A stretch of DNA of 64,000 nt, taken from Bowmanella pacifica. GTDB taxonomy: Bacteria > Pseudomonadota > Gammaproteobacteria > Enterobacterales > Alteromonadaceae. The stretch's first letter is position 1. The number at the start of each line of letters is the position of its first letter. Under the pieces are notes generated by a model. It was given only the letters and a program-made list of their open reading frames with translations. It was not told where the DNA came from and did not search any database. Made by a program: the position numbers and the translations under genes. The stretch lies in NCBI RefSeq assembly GCF_014645355.1, contig NZ_BMLS01000004.1, positions 248,001 through 312,000 on the forward strand, given 5' to 3'. Of this stretch, positions 52,512-62,885 are shown piece after piece.

Positions 52512-54962
52512 ATGTCCTGGTTGCACAAGTTGCTGCTGAGTCTGTTCAAATACCCGACCCGATTACTGGTTAAAACCAAAAGCATTCCGGCCGATATCCA
52601 TCAAGAGTTGGGTATTAACAGCGACAAACCTATTATCTATCTGTTACATACGCACTCGGCCACTGACCTAATTGCGTTGCAAAAGGCAACAGAACAAGCC
52701 GGGCTACCCGATCCTCTGCAACCCATACTGCTGGATGGCAAACCCTACAGGGCCCATCTTTGCCTGGAAGAGCCGCAGGGCCTTATCAGCCGAAAAATAC
52801 AAAGCACCAAGATTGCCGAGCACTTTGTCGACATACTGAAAATGCAACGACACAACCCCGCTCAAGATGTACAAATAGTGCCTGCGTCGGTTTTCTGGGG
52901 GCGGGCTCCGGAGAAGTCCAGACAAGGTTGGGCCGACTTGTTAGCCGATCGGGCATCCCCAAGCTGGTTGCGAAAATTTTTTATTGTGCTGTTTCTTGGC
53001 CGCGACAACTTTGTGTATTTTAGCCGCGCCGTATCCTCACAGCGTATGGCTCAGGAAAAAGGCACTGATGACATCGTCGCGCATAAGCTGATTCGTGTGG
53101 CACGCACCCACTTCTATCGTCGCATTCAGTCTATGACGGGCCCTCGCAGCATTGATCGCCAGCAGCTTAGCTACGCAATTTTAGGTGCCAGCGCCGTTAA
53201 AGAAGCCATTGCCGAAGAACAACAAGGCAAGAAAATCAGCGCCGAGCAGGCCAAGCTGCAAGCCGAGAAATATTTAAAGGAAATCGCCGCTGACTACCGT
53301 GAAGGCACCATACGTCTGGGCGATCGCCTGCTTACTAGAGTGTGGAACAAAATTTATAACGGGATTGAAGTGCACAATGCGGCGCGCATCCGAGAATTGG
53401 CGCAAAATGGCCATGAAATTATCTATGTGCCTTGCCATCGCAGTCATATGGACTATCTACTACTCACCTACGTTATCTACCACGAAGGCCTTGCCACTCC
53501 GCATATTGCAGCGGGCATCAATCTCAATTTCTGGCCAGTTGGAGGTATCTTCCGCCGCGCCGGCGCTTTTTTCCTACGCCGCAGCTTTGCCGGCAACAAG
53601 CTCTACACCGCGGTATTTCGCGAATACCTGGAGTTTTTGTTTAACCGAGGGTTTCCGGTCAAGTATTACCCGGAAGGTGGTCGCAGCCGCACCGGTCGCT
53701 TACTGACACCCAAAACTGGTATGCTGGCTATGACCCTGCAAGCTCTGCTTAAAGGTGTCAAACGACCGGTTAGCCTGGTTCCCGTCTATCTTGGTTATGA
53801 AAACGTCATGGAGCTGGGTAGTTATCTGAGTGAACTAAAAGGCAGTAGTAAACAAAAAGAATCCTTCGGTCAGGTATTTACCGCCATTAAGAAACTGAAA
53901 AACTATGGTCATGGCTTTCTCAGTTTTGGCGAACCTATCCAACTGAACAGCTACCTGGATAGCCAGGTTCCCGACTGGCGCCAGGATGCCCAGCTGGATC
54001 CTGAGCGAAAGCCCAACTGGCTTACCCCAACAGTAAACCAACTGGCCAACCAGGTAATGTGCCGTATCAACCAGGCGGCAGCACTAAATGGTATGGCACT
54101 CTGTTCTATGGCCTTACTGGCCGCTGACAACCACGCCATGGCAGAGCATGATCTGGCAGACAGCCTGGAGTTGTTGCTAGAAATGCTGAGAAAGGCGCCC
54201 TACAGCGAGCTGAGTAATATTCCCGATATGAGCGGCAACCAATTGCTGCAGCAAACCCTGGCACTGAAAAAATTCACCGTGCAGGAAGATGCCTTTGGTA
54301 AGGTGATCTCTCTGGACAGCTACCGCGCTATCACTCAAACCTATTATCGTAACAACATACTGCACTTATTTGCCCTGCCCGGCCTGATTGCCGCCGTCAT
54401 ACTGGCCGAGCATCATACTAATCAACAGCGTCTGGACCACTGTATTAAGGCCATTTATCCGCTGCTTAAGCGTGAGTTATTTATGTATATGTCCCTGACG
54501 GACGCCATAACTTATTCGCACCAATTATTGAATCAGATGCTATCGGTAGGTTTAGTGGTGGAACAGGACGGCAGCTACGTGCCCCCGACCAGAACTAGTG
54601 CCGCTTATGTGACCCTAAGCATCCTTAATCAAACCCTTCAGCAAACGCTGCAACGCTATGCTATTGTGCTAACGCTACTTGAAAAAGAGCAGTCCATAGC
54701 GCGGGCCGCTCTGGAAAAACAGAGTCGGGATTTGGCCGAGCACCTGAGCGCGGTTAACGGCATTCATGCTCCGGAATTTCACGATAAGAGCGTATTTGCC
54801 AGTTTTGTGAACGCTCTGAAAGATAATAATCTGGTGGAAGCAAGCGAAGAAGGCGGCCTGCAACACTCAGCCCAAAGCGCAGCGCTCAAGACGCTGGTGT
54901 TGTCGTTAGTCAGTTCGGGCATAGTGCAGACTCTGCACCAATTGCACCATTCAGAAACTTAA
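52512..54962 (+). CDS. plsB: Glycerol-3-phosphate 1-O-acyltransferase PlsB
   Basis: Inner-membrane enzyme that acylates sn-glycerol 3-phosphate from acyl-ACP/CoA, the first step of phospholipid synthesis. 816 aa from ATG 52512 (E. coli 807), with AGGA upstream; an in-frame GTG at 52464 is a longer alternative. Acyltransferase blocks are intact: HRSHMDYL (HX4D, near 300), [25 protein letters not shown] and VPVYLGYE. Divergent from lexA; in E. coli plsB and lexA are also neighbours in this layout. Convergent with ubiA, 12-bp overlap at the 3' ends. Confidence 0.97.
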   Translation: MSWLHKLLLSLFKYPTRLLVKTKSIPADIHQELGINSDKPIIYLLHTHSATDLIALQKATEQAGLPDPLQPILLDGKPYRAHLCLEEPQGLISRKIQSTKIAEHFVDILKMQRHNPAQDVQIVPASVFWGRAPEKSRQGWADLLADRASPSWLRKFFIVLFLGRDNFVYFSRAVSSQRMAQEKGTDDIVAHKLIRVARTHFYRRIQSMTGPRSIDRQQLSYAILGASAVKEAIAEEQQGKKISAEQAKLQAEKYLKEIAADYREGTIRLGDRLLTRVWNKIYNGIEVHNAARIRELAQNGHEIIYVPCHRSHMDYLLLTYVIYHEGLATPHIAAGINLNFWPVGGIFRRAGAFFLRRSFAGNKLYTAVFREYLEFLFNRGFPVKYYPEGGRSRTGRLLTPKTGMLAMTLQALLKGVKRPVSLVPVYLGYENVMELGSYLSELKGSSKQKESFGQVFTAIKKLKNYGHGFLSFGEPIQLNSYLDSQVPDWRQDAQLDPERKPNWLTPTVNQLANQVMCRINQAAALNGMALCSMALLAADNHAMAEHDLADSLELLLEMLRKAPYSELSNIPDMSGNQLLQQTLALKKFTVQEDAFGKVISLDSYRAITQTYYRNNILHLFALPGLIAAVILAEHHTNQQRLDHCIKAIYPLLKRELFMYMSLTDAITYSHQLLNQMLSVGLVVEQDGSYVPPTRTSAAYVTLSILNQTLQQTLQRYAIVLTLLEKEQSIARAALEKQSRDLAEHLSAVNGIHAPEFHDKSVFASFVNALKDNNLVEASEEGGLQHSAQSAALKTLVLSLVSSGIVQTLHQLHHSET

Positions 54963-55823
54963 ATCCAGAATCAGGCCAATAGTGACCGCCATGCCCAGAT
55001 AGTGATTATTCAAAAAGGCGCGAAAGCATGGATCGCGCTCTCGTCCGGCTATCAGCCACTGTTGGTAGCCGGACAAAAATACCGCCACAACCCATCCAGC
55101 AAAGTACCACATACCCAGGGACAGATAGACACCCAGCCAAACCAGGATCGCCAGGGTGATTGCCTGCAATAACCCGATAATCAACTTATCATGACGGCCA
55201 AACAGAATCGCTGTGGATTTGACTCCGATACGCAGGTCATCATCCCTGTCCACCATGGCGTACATGGTATCGTACGCCACAGTCCATAACAGGTTCGCCA
55301 CAAACAGCCACCAGCTCCACCAGGGTAAGGTTTCCAAACTGGCCATAAACGCCATGGGAATGGCCCAACTAAATGCTGCGCCCAGTACAAACTGCGGCAG
55401 GTTAGTAAAACGCTTCATAAACGGATAACAGGCCGCCAGCGCCAACGCCCCGAAAGACAATAAGATAGTTTGCCAGTTCAGCAGCAAAACTAATAAGAAA
55501 GACAACAAAACCAATAAGGCAAAAAAGCCCAGTGCTTCTTTTTCACTAAGCTGGCCACTGACCAGAGGGCGCTGTGCGGTGCGTTTTACTTCCCCGTCAA
55601 CATGGCGGTCGGCGTAATCATTGATGACACAGCCAGCCGAACGCATAAAAAAAACGCCCAGGCTGAAAATAATCAATAATGACCAGTCTGGCGTGCCTTG
55701 CACCGACATCCATAGCGCCCACCACGTCGGCCATAACAACAGATAAGTGCCGATGGGCTTGTCCATGCGGGCCAACCTTGCATAGGCAGTAAGCTTATTG
55801 CGACTAAGCACCAGCTCCCCCAA
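54951..55823 (-). CDS. ubiA: 4-hydroxybenzoate octaprenyltransferase UbiA
   Basis: Attaches the polyprenyl tail to 4-hydroxybenzoate in ubiquinone synthesis. 290 aa, about eight or nine TM helices, with the two Asp-rich motifs [15 protein letters not shown] and [12 protein letters not shown]. The start is most likely the TTG at 55823 ([11 protein letters not shown], one residue longer than E. coli at this end), 20 bp inside ubiC; a GTG at 55811 is an alternative. Operon ubiC-ubiA. Confidence 0.95.
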   Translation of the reverse strand: MGELVLSRNKLTAYARLARMDKPIGTYLLLWPTWWALWMSVQGTPDWSLLIIFSLGVFFMRSAGCVINDYADRHVDGEVKRTAQRPLVSGQLSEKEALGFFALLVLLSFLLVLLLNWQTILLSFGALALAACYPFMKRFTNLPQFVLGAAFSWAIPMAFMASLETLPWWSWWLFVANLLWTVAYDTMYAMVDRDDDLRIGVKSTAILFGRHDKLIIGLLQAITLAILVWLGVYLSLGMWYFAGWVVAVFLSGYQQWLIAGRERDPCFRAFLNNHYLGMAVTIGLILDLSF

Positions 55824-56403
55824 ATTGCTTATAGGCAGGACTACCAGGCAAGAAAATCTCAGCCACCATCATATGCCAATGGCGATAACTAAAACGCGAG
55901 CGCCTTCCCCATACATCATGGGTACTATCAATGCCAAGGGTTTGTAACAAGGCGTGGTCAGCCGGGATCCGGGTAATCTCAAAGGGCTCCCGTACACAAT
56001 CGCTTCTGTTGAACAGCACCTTCCCCAGCGACTGCTCACCAAGCTGCGCTAATTCCTGCATACCTTGATGAATTAAGGTAACCGGCAGTAATGAACGAGC
56101 AAAGACCCAAGGCTGCGCTTCACCGCAGAGCAAAACTTCCCTGACTTCACAGGGCATATCAGTCATCTGGCACTGTTCATCTTCCGACAAAGGCGCCACG
56201 GCCTGCCCTAACAATTGCACCCTGAACTGTCGACAATGGCTTTGCAGTCGCTCAGTCAGCGAACCGGTATCCAGTAACCAATTTTTCAGGTGAAAGTCTG
56301 GTATCGACAGATCGTCGGGTTGCACCCAACGGGTATCGAGCATCAATGGGAAATGGATGGATAAATTCAAGATGCGTTGCAGATAAGACGATAAAGAAGT
56401 CAT
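55804..56403 (-). CDS. ubiC: Chorismate lyase UbiC
   Basis: Splits chorismate into 4-hydroxybenzoate and pyruvate, the first ubiquinone step. 199 aa from ATG 56403 (AAAGG upstream); the frame continues to 56445 without support. [16 protein letters not shown] and the C-terminal [16 protein letters not shown] (with the catalytic Glu) are family blocks. It supplies the substrate of UbiA encoded next. Confidence 0.92.
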   Translation of the reverse strand: MTSLSSYLQRILNLSIHFPLMLDTRWVQPDDLSIPDFHLKNWLLDTGSLTERLQSHCRQFRVQLLGQAVAPLSEDEQCQMTDMPCEVREVLLCGEAQPWVFARSLLPVTLIHQGMQELAQLGEQSLGKVLFNRSDCVREPFEITRIPADHALLQTLGIDSTHDVWGRRSRFSYRHWHMMVAEIFLPGSPAYKQFGGAGA

Positions 56404-56528
56404 GATACCTTTGTGGTTAGACACCGGCAAATCTGCTGGTCTCATAAAATACCTATATCATGCTGTCGATTCACAAGGTTTTGCTGATAAAATACAATCC
56501 ATTAGAGACTCGCGGGAAGCAACTACTT

Positions 56529-56924
56529 ATGTTCAAGAGATGTTATGCATTGCTGGTCCTTGTGCCGCTTTTGATATTGGCACCGAGATCTCATGCCGCT
56601 TACGCCTATTTCGGCCTGGAACCTGACATCGTCACCAATTACGTCAGTAACAGCAGCCGTAATCTTGGCTATGTCAGGGTTACCGTTGAGTTAATGTTGG
56701 AAGATGCGTCTTTTCTCGAAGCCGCTGAGCACCATGCACCACTACTCAGGGCCACGGCTATTGATATATTTGGTCGTCAGCCAGAAGAAAAAGTGAAATC
56801 CTTGACCGGCAGGGAAGAAATTCGTCGGGATTGCCTACAGAAGCTGCGTCAGCTAATGAAGCAGGAAACCGGCTCAGAAATGATCAAGGATGTGATTTTC
56901 ACTAAGTACCTTTATCAGGGCTAA
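56529..56924 (+). CDS. Orphan FliL-like periplasmic protein
   Basis: 131 aa. Signal peptide or N-terminal TM (MFKRCYALLVLVPLLILAPRSHAA) followed by a FliL-type domain (YFGLEPDIVTNYV, YVRVTVELMLED, LRATAIDIFGRQ, LRQLMKQETG). Classical FliL supports the flagellar stator, but this gene is far from flagellar genes. It may be a stand-alone SPFH-like partner. Start ATG 56529 with weak ribosome site; upstream frame lacks homology. Function unknown. Confidence 0.82.
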   Translation: MFKRCYALLVLVPLLILAPRSHAAYAYFGLEPDIVTNYVSNSSRNLGYVRVTVELMLEDASFLEAAEHHAPLLRATAIDIFGRQPEEKVKSLTGREEIRRDCLQKLRQLMKQETGSEMIKDVIFTKYLYQG

Positions 56925-56931
56925 ATGGATA

Positions 56932-56956
56932 GATAGGCTTGCCTTGCAAGCCTATC
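56932..56956. terminator. Convergent terminator hairpin overlapping glpG stop
   Basis: GATAGGCTTGC (56932-56942) and GCAAGCCTATC (56946-56956) make a perfect 11-bp stem with a CTT loop. The glpG stop codon (56952-56954) lies within the stem. Confidence 0.8.
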
Positions 56957-57785
56957 GTCTGATTCTTGAATAGCCCAATGCCAGCAAACAGCCGCTAACC
57001 AACCCCACCGTATGGGCAGTATTCGCCACGCTTACCCACAGCAAATCTGCATAGCCCAACACCAACCAGAATAAAATAAATCCAACCAGCGGCTTAGACA
57101 GACTTAAGCCCCATTGCGGGCGCAGCCAACCGCACCACCAGACAAATCCCATTACGCCATAAACAACCCCAGATAAGCCACCGAAATTCGGCCCGGTATG
57201 CAGGTATTGCGCATAATTGGAAAACAACGCCGTCAGCACAAAAATCAGTAACAAATTCACACTACCGAATTTGTCCTCGATCTGACTGCCCAACATGGCC
57301 CACCAAAGCAGGTTAAAGACGATATGCAGCGCCGAGAAATGCAAAAAGGCCGGGCCAAGCAACCGCCACCATTGATGATTTTCACTGAGTAACGAGGGCG
57401 ATTGGAATGACAACCAATATTGCAGCTGCGTAAACCACCCCATCAGGCTGCCTATATAAACCAGCCCACATGCCACCAGCACCAGCAAGGTTACCGGGCT
57501 TCGCAACAACATCTGCAATTGTGGCGATACCTGCCGTGCCACGGGTTGCAATTGCACCGCCTCCCCTTGTTGCCAGGCGGCCTGTTGGTACTTGGCCTGT
57601 CGTGGGTTGCGGATAAAATCCTGAGTGATCAGCCGGGCGGCTTCCCACTTGTCTTCATCAAGCAGTATAAGGCAATGGGGGTGCTCCCCATCCGAATGGT
57701 TGTAGCGCACCGCAATACCCTGTTGATTCAGGTAATTGGCCAGCAACTGGGCTGGCGCTTCCTGACTGAATGCAATTAACTGCAA
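56952..57785 (-). CDS. glpG: Rhomboid intramembrane protease GlpG
   Basis: 277 aa: an N-terminal cytoplasmic domain (about 1-70) followed by six TM helices. The catalytic Ser is in GLSGVVYG and the His in NTAHTVGLVSG, forming the rhomboid dyad. The HIVFNLLWWAMLG segment of L1/TM2 is present. It follows glpE by 4 bp, as in E. coli. Confidence 0.95.
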   Translation of the reverse strand: MQLIAFSQEAPAQLLANYLNQQGIAVRYNHSDGEHPHCLILLDEDKWEAARLITQDFIRNPRQAKYQQAAWQQGEAVQLQPVARQVSPQLQMLLRSPVTLLVLVACGLVYIGSLMGWFTQLQYWLSFQSPSLLSENHQWWRLLGPAFLHFSALHIVFNLLWWAMLGSQIEDKFGSVNLLLIFVLTALFSNYAQYLHTGPNFGGLSGVVYGVMGFVWWCGWLRPQWGLSLSKPLVGFILFWLVLGYADLLWVSVANTAHTVGLVSGCLLALGYSRIRR

Positions 57786-57789
57786 AGCG

Positions 57790-58110
57790 TTATCCCTGAC
57801 TCACGTAAGGAAAAGCACGGCGCCAGCCTTCAAAGCCCCCATCCAGGCTGTACACCTGTTCATAGCCTTGCTGCACCAAAAACTGGGCCGCCTGCTGGCT
57901 ACTGATACCGTGGTAACAACAAACAATAATAGGGCGTGCTTTGTCCGTCGCCGCCATAAACTGGCTGAGCGACTCATTCGACAAGTGAGTGGCCCCTTCA
58001 ATATGTGCAGCCTCAAAAGAGTTGGCGTCGCGGATATCTGCCAGCGTTGCCAGGTTATCTTTTAACATTTGCTGGGCCGCATCGGCCTGAATATGGGAGA
58101 AACTTTGCAT
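57790..58110 (-). CDS. glpE: Thiosulfate sulfurtransferase GlpE
   Basis: Single-domain rhodanese of 106 aa. The active-site loop is CCYHGISS, with the catalytic Cys before YHG. It transfers sulfur from thiosulfate to thiols or cyanide. Length matches E. coli GlpE (108 aa). It lies between tdh and glpG on one strand. Confidence 0.95.
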   Translation of the reverse strand: MQSFSHIQADAAQQMLKDNLATLADIRDANSFEAAHIEGATHLSNESLSQFMAATDKARPIIVCCYHGISSQQAAQFLVQQGYEQVYSLDGGFEGWRRAFPYVSQG

Positions 58111-58114
58111 TTTA

Positions 58115-59137
58115 TTACCAACTCAATACGACTTTCCCAGACTGACCCGACGCCATGGCATCAAAGCCCTGCTGGAAATCATCAATGCCAAATCTATGCG
58201 TGATGATTGGACTCAAATCCAGCCCGCTTTGGATCAAACTGGCCATTTTGTACCAGGTTTCAAACATCTCACGACCATAAATACCTTTGATAATCAGCCC
58301 TTTGAATATGACCTGATTCCAGTCAATAGCGGTTTCACCGGAGGGAATCCCCAGCATCGCAATCTTGCCACCGTGATTCATTTTGGCCAACATATCTCTG
58401 AATGCAGCCGGGACACCAGACATTTCCAGCCCCACATCGAAGCCCTCTGTCATCCCCAGCTCTTTCATCACATCGGCCAGATTTTCTTTGCCGACATTGA
58501 CCGCCCTGGTGGCACCCATTTTACGCGCCAGTTCCAGACGATAATCATTCAGATCGGTAATCACCACATGACGCGCCCCCACATGGCGGGCCACCGCTGC
58601 CGCCATAATACCAATAGGGCCTGCACCGGTAATCAGCACATCCTCGCCAACTAAATCGAAGGACAACGCGGTGTGCACAGCATTACCAAAGGGGTCGAAA
58701 ATAGATGCCAGGTCGTCAGAAATGTTGTCTGGGATCTTAAAGGCGTTGAAAGCCGGGATCACCAAATACTCGGCAAAGGCTCCTGGGCGGTTAACCCCAA
58801 CACCTGTGGTGTTGCGGCACAAATGGCGGCGACCGGCGCGGCAGTTACGGCAATATCCACAGGTGATATGCCCCTCGCCAGACACCCTATCGCCCACTTT
58901 AAAACCAGCGACTTCCTGGCCCATATCCACCACTTCGCCCACATATTCATGACCAACCACCATAGGTACAGGAATGGTCTTCTGCGACCATTCGTCCCAA
59001 TGGTAAATATGCATGTCGGTGCCACAAATGGCGGTCTTGCGGATCTTAATCAGCAAGTCGTTGTGGCCCATCTCGGGCTTCTCTGTGTCGGTTAGCCAAA
59101 TACCCGGCTTGGCATGGAGCTTTGATAAGGATTTCAT
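58115..59137 (-). CDS. tdh: L-threonine 3-dehydrogenase
   Basis: NAD-dependent zinc dehydrogenase (340 aa) making 2-amino-3-ketobutyrate from threonine. Catalytic zinc Cys in [13 protein letters not shown] and GHEYVGEV, structural zinc cysteines [15 protein letters not shown], and the Rossmann glycines [10 protein letters not shown]. Overlaps kbl by 4 bp; the two enzymes work in series and can form a complex. It is followed by glpE, 4 bp away. Confidence 0.97.
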   Translation of the reverse strand: MKSLSKLHAKPGIWLTDTEKPEMGHNDLLIKIRKTAICGTDMHIYHWDEWSQKTIPVPMVVGHEYVGEVVDMGQEVAGFKVGDRVSGEGHITCGYCRNCRAGRRHLCRNTTGVGVNRPGAFAEYLVIPAFNAFKIPDNISDDLASIFDPFGNAVHTALSFDLVGEDVLITGAGPIGIMAAAVARHVGARHVVITDLNDYRLELARKMGATRAVNVGKENLADVMKELGMTEGFDVGLEMSGVPAAFRDMLAKMNHGGKIAMLGIPSGETAIDWNQVIFKGLIIKGIYGREMFETWYKMASLIQSGLDLSPIITHRFGIDDFQQGFDAMASGQSGKVVLSW

Positions 59138-60330
59138 GCAATCACTCCCAATTCCTTGCCAACCGCAATAAATGCATCGATGGCATGGTCAAGTTGTTCA
59201 CGACTATGTGCCGCTGACATCTGGGTACGAATTCTGGCCTGGCCTTGCGGTACCACGGGGAAAGAGAAGCCCACCACATACACGCCTCGTGCCAGCATTT
59301 TTTCAGCCATTTGGGCGGCCAGCTTGGCATCGCCTAACATCACCGGAATAATGGCGTGATCGGCACCTGCCAGAGTAAAACCAGCCTCGCTCATACGCTG
59401 ACGGAAGTACTGACTGTTCTCGCGTAAACGGTCACGCAATACACCACCTTCAGCCAGCATGTCTAACACTTTAATGGAAGCAGACACAATGGCAGGCGCC
59501 AACGAATTGGAGAACAAATAGGGGCGAGAGCGCTGGCGCAACCAATCAACAACCTCTTTTTTAGCCGCAGTATAACCACCTGACGCTCCACCTAAGGCCT
59601 TGCCCAGAGTCCCAGTGATAATGTCCACACGGCCCATGACATCACAATATTCATGGCTGCCACGGCCCTGTTCGCCAACAAATCCTACCGCATGAGAGTC
59701 ATCCACCATTACCAGCGCACCGTATTTATCCGCCAGATCACAGACAGCCTTGAGGTTGGCAATCACGCCATCCATCGAAAACACACCATCGGTGGCAATA
59801 AGTTTGAATCTTGCGCCGTCCGCCTGCGCCTGCTGCAATTGCTTCTCAAGCTCTGCCATATCATTATTGGCATAGCGATAACGTTTAGCCTTGCACAAGC
59901 GCACACCGTCAATGATGCTGGCATGATTTAATGCATCCGAAATAATCGCATCTTCTGCGCTCAAAAGCGTTTCGAATAAACCAGCATTAGCGTCAAAACA
60001 AGAAGAGTACAGTATGGTATCTTCCATCCCCAGAAACTCACTGATGCGCTTTTCAAGCTGCTTGTGAATATCCTGAGTACCACAGATAAAGCGAACCGAT
60101 GCCATACCAAAACCATGACTGTCCAGGCCGTGTTTGGCGGCGTCAATTAAGTCTGGGTGATTGGCCAGTCCGAGATAGTTGTTGGCACAGAAATTAAGCA
60201 CCTGCTCACCGCTATTGATACGGATATCAGCCTGTTGTTGGGATGTGATAACGCGTTCGCCTTTGTATAGGCCTTGCTCGCGCACGTCATCCAGTTGCTG
60301 TTGCAAGTGTGCAATAAAACCACTATTCAT
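59134..60330 (-). CDS. kbl: 2-amino-3-ketobutyrate CoA ligase
   Basis: PLP enzyme (398 aa) that splits 2-amino-3-ketobutyrate with CoA to glycine and acetyl-CoA. The PLP lysine is in [22 protein letters not shown] carries the cofactor Asp. Matches E. coli Kbl throughout. First gene of the kbl-tdh threonine degradation operon. Confidence 0.97.
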   Translation of the reverse strand: MNSGFIAHLQQQLDDVREQGLYKGERVITSQQQADIRINSGEQVLNFCANNYLGLANHPDLIDAAKHGLDSHGFGMASVRFICGTQDIHKQLEKRISEFLGMEDTILYSSCFDANAGLFETLLSAEDAIISDALNHASIIDGVRLCKAKRYRYANNDMAELEKQLQQAQADGARFKLIATDGVFSMDGVIANLKAVCDLADKYGALVMVDDSHAVGFVGEQGRGSHEYCDVMGRVDIITGTLGKALGGASGGYTAAKKEVVDWLRQRSRPYLFSNSLAPAIVSASIKVLDMLAEGGVLRDRLRENSQYFRQRMSEAGFTLAGADHAIIPVMLGDAKLAAQMAEKMLARGVYVVGFSFPVVPQGQARIRTQMSAAHSREQLDHAIDAFIAVGKELGVIA

Positions 60331-60362
60331 TTTTTGTGCTCCATCAGAACATATTGTGCCAA

Positions 60363-60381
60363 AGTCTTATTGTAAAAGACT
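60363..60381 (-). terminator. Weak hairpin between GGDEF/EAL gene and kbl
   Basis: AGTCTT (60363-60368) and AAGACT (60376-60381) form a 6-bp stem in the 115-bp spacer. It may end the GGDEF/EAL transcript; evidence is weak. Confidence 0.3.
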
Positions 60382-60445
60382 CCGGCATGGCAGGTACATA
60401 GGTGTGAGAGAATTGTCCGGTCAGACCATTAAGGCAACATCTGGG

Positions 60446-62884
60446 TTATAGGTGCCCAAGCCCCTTCCAGATGCCATCCTGTACTTTGCTGGACAACATC
60501 TGAAATAAATCGGATTCCATAATAGGACGAGAGATGTGGTAGCCCTGACCGATTTCGCAGTCCAGTTCATTCAGGCATCTCAGTTGCTCTTTGTTTTCCA
60601 CGCCTTCCGCCACAACCTGCATACCCAGGTTATGTACCATCGCGATGGTGGAGGAAACAATTTGATAATCAGCATGATTATCCAGCATACCGGCCACAAA
60701 ACTGCGATCAATCTTAATCACCTCAACGGGCATTTTTTTCAGATAACTCAAAGATGAATAACCGGTACCAAAATCATCAATGGAAAAGCTGAAACCCAAT
60801 TTACGCAAACTGTGCATAACACGAAGGCAATGGTCGATATCCATGACCAAGGTACGCTCGGTGAGTTCGAATTCGATCCATTGTGCGTAAGGGCCGAATT
60901 CTTCCAGCAATTCTTGCAAATAGGGGGCAAGACGAGAATCCAGCATTTGCTCGGCAGACAGGTTAACGGCAATTTTACAGTCCACCAGGCCGTTCTCACG
61001 CAGTCGCTGCAAGATCAAAAAAGCCCGGCGCAGTCCCCAGTAACCAATACGCAACATGCTTTCGGTGTGTTCCAGCAAGGGAATAAATTCATCAGGGGGG
61101 ACAAAGCCCTTTTTCGGATGGATCCAACGCAATAAGGCCTCAAAACCCACCAGCCGGCCGCTGAGAATTTCAATCTGAGGTTGTAAAGCAAAACTAAACT
61201 CGTCGTAGTTCAGTGCATCCCGCACTTCTTCTTCCAGTTGTGTGCGACGCGTCAGGGCCCGGTACATTTGCTCGTTGTACAAGCAAGGGCGATTCCCCCC
61301 CTGATCCTTCGCATGGTACATAGCCATATCGGCCTGACGTATTAACTCCTCAGGCACGGCATCCGGTTCGTGTGCCACGGAGATACCAATGCTGACAGAC
61401 ACATGAAAACTCAGGTTTCTTACTCGCACCGGGTGACAAAAACGCCGTTGTATTGCCTCTGCCACTTTCAGTATTTGTCGCTCATCTTTTCTTGGTGCCA
61501 ACACCAAAATAAACTCGTCGCCACCAAAACGACATAAAAAATCCCCTTGCTCCAAACACAGCGACAACTCCTGCGCAACACAGACCAGGAAATCATCTCC
61601 CAGTGAATGACCATGGCTGTCGTTGATCTTGCGGAAATTATCAAAGTCGAGGAACAACACTGACAATATGCCGTGCTGCCCGGCCAGCTTGGGCACGGCC
61701 TCGGCGAGATAAAATGCGAGTTTATTGCGATTTGGCAAGCCAGTCAGCTTGTCATACATCGCAATGTTCTCTAATTCCTTGGTGTAAGACTCAACTTGCT
61801 TGTCGAGGCGCTCCAATTCGGCTCCGAGCGACAATGCAGATTCCTGCAATACTTCTAACTCATCAGATACCATTCTTGGCTGACGGCTCTGTGCAGCATG
61901 AAAATCACCATAACGCTTTTGTGCCAACAACGGCAGACTGCCCGCCAAGGACACCAAACGCCGCCGGAAGCTGCGGGTCAGGGCAAAGGACAAACCAAGC
62001 AACAATACAAAGACTAAGGCTGCAATCCACAACGCCCGCTTCTGATAGGTCTTGTGGGCCCGGCTGAACTCGGTAATGTCATGCATTAGCAATAAATAGG
62101 CATCTTGCTGCTCTTGTTGCAAAGGCAACAAGTTAAGCAACAACATACTGTCCTCAAGTGTCAGTCTGGCACCATCAGTTAGCATGTCATCCAACGGCAA
62201 GGTTTCTGGCACCTGGCTTAAAATATACGCTAACTTACTTCTTTTGCTGGACGCCAATGGCTCTTGTAAACGCAAATTCCGAAACACCCGTTCAGCACTG
62301 CCACTATCCTTTAGGAGGGCCAAATCGGCCCCGGTTGCCTGATTCAAATACGCCAGGGTTTCCAACAATGAGCCGCTGGATGACAACACCGCCCAGGATT
62401 GTTGTTCTAGTAAAATAGGGACACTGACGTACAACTCACACAACTGATCACAGCGGATGCTGGCAACCGACATTTGTGTATCCACCACTTTCTGCCTGTC
62501 ACGAAGAATATGGCCAGGAACTTTGGGGGTGGTGCTATAGAGTAATTGCCCGGATTGCCTGAACAGCCAAAGATCGCCCACCTGCCAGTTCATCTGCAAA
62601 TGCTCAATCTCTTCCTCAACTAATTTGGCAACCTCTTGCTTACTTTGCCCGTCAAGACTGCGAAAACGCACCAACGATTCCAAACGGGTTTCCATTCGGT
62701 TCAGTAACATGTCGGTAATGAGTTGATATTGCTGCCCGTCCTTGTTGAGCAGGTATTCCTGTTGCTTAGCAAAATCCTCATCCAGCTTTTCCAACCAACT
62801 GTATGTCAGCAGCGTGCTACCAAAGACCAACCCAATAGCCAGTAAGCCGAGTATCTTCCAGGGCAGGCTAATAAACACCCGCAT
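60446..62884 (-). CDS. Membrane GGDEF/EAL cyclic-di-GMP protein
   Basis: 812 aa. TM helices at about 10-29 and 284-304 enclose a periplasmic sensor region (about 30-283); a HAMP-like linker and short coiled coil follow (about 305-370). GGDEF domain: motif intact at 454-458. The inhibitory I-site is lost, with Glu at the position of Arg 445. EAL domain: EALLR (582-586), NLSAEQ, ELTER, DDFGTG (703-708), IKIDRSF and EGVEN are intact, so a working phosphodiesterase is likely; the cyclase may be active or serve as a GTP sensor. It starts 1 bp after the stop of the outer-membrane barrel gene, so they are translationally coupled. Confidence 0.94.
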   Translation of the reverse strand: MRVFISLPWKILGLLAIGLVFGSTLLTYSWLEKLDEDFAKQQEYLLNKDGQQYQLITDMLLNRMETRLESLVRFRSLDGQSKQEVAKLVEEEIEHLQMNWQVGDLWLFRQSGQLLYSTTPKVPGHILRDRQKVVDTQMSVASIRCDQLCELYVSVPILLEQQSWAVLSSSGSLLETLAYLNQATGADLALLKDSGSAERVFRNLRLQEPLASSKRSKLAYILSQVPETLPLDDMLTDGARLTLEDSMLLLNLLPLQQEQQDAYLLLMHDITEFSRAHKTYQKRALWIAALVFVLLLGLSFALTRSFRRRLVSLAGSLPLLAQKRYGDFHAAQSRQPRMVSDELEVLQESALSLGAELERLDKQVESYTKELENIAMYDKLTGLPNRNKLAFYLAEAVPKLAGQHGILSVLFLDFDNFRKINDSHGHSLGDDFLVCVAQELSLCLEQGDFLCRFGGDEFILVLAPRKDERQILKVAEAIQRRFCHPVRVRNLSFHVSVSIGISVAHEPDAVPEELIRQADMAMYHAKDQGGNRPCLYNEQMYRALTRRTQLEEEVRDALNYDEFSFALQPQIEILSGRLVGFEALLRWIHPKKGFVPPDEFIPLLEHTESMLRIGYWGLRRAFLILQRLRENGLVDCKIAVNLSAEQMLDSRLAPYLQELLEEFGPYAQWIEFELTERTLVMDIDHCLRVMHSLRKLGFSFSIDDFGTGYSSLSYLKKMPVEVIKIDRSFVAGMLDNHADYQIVSSTIAMVHNLGMQVVAEGVENKEQLRCLNELDCEIGQGYHISRPIMESDLFQMLSSKVQDGIWKGLGHL

Positions 62885-62885
62885 T

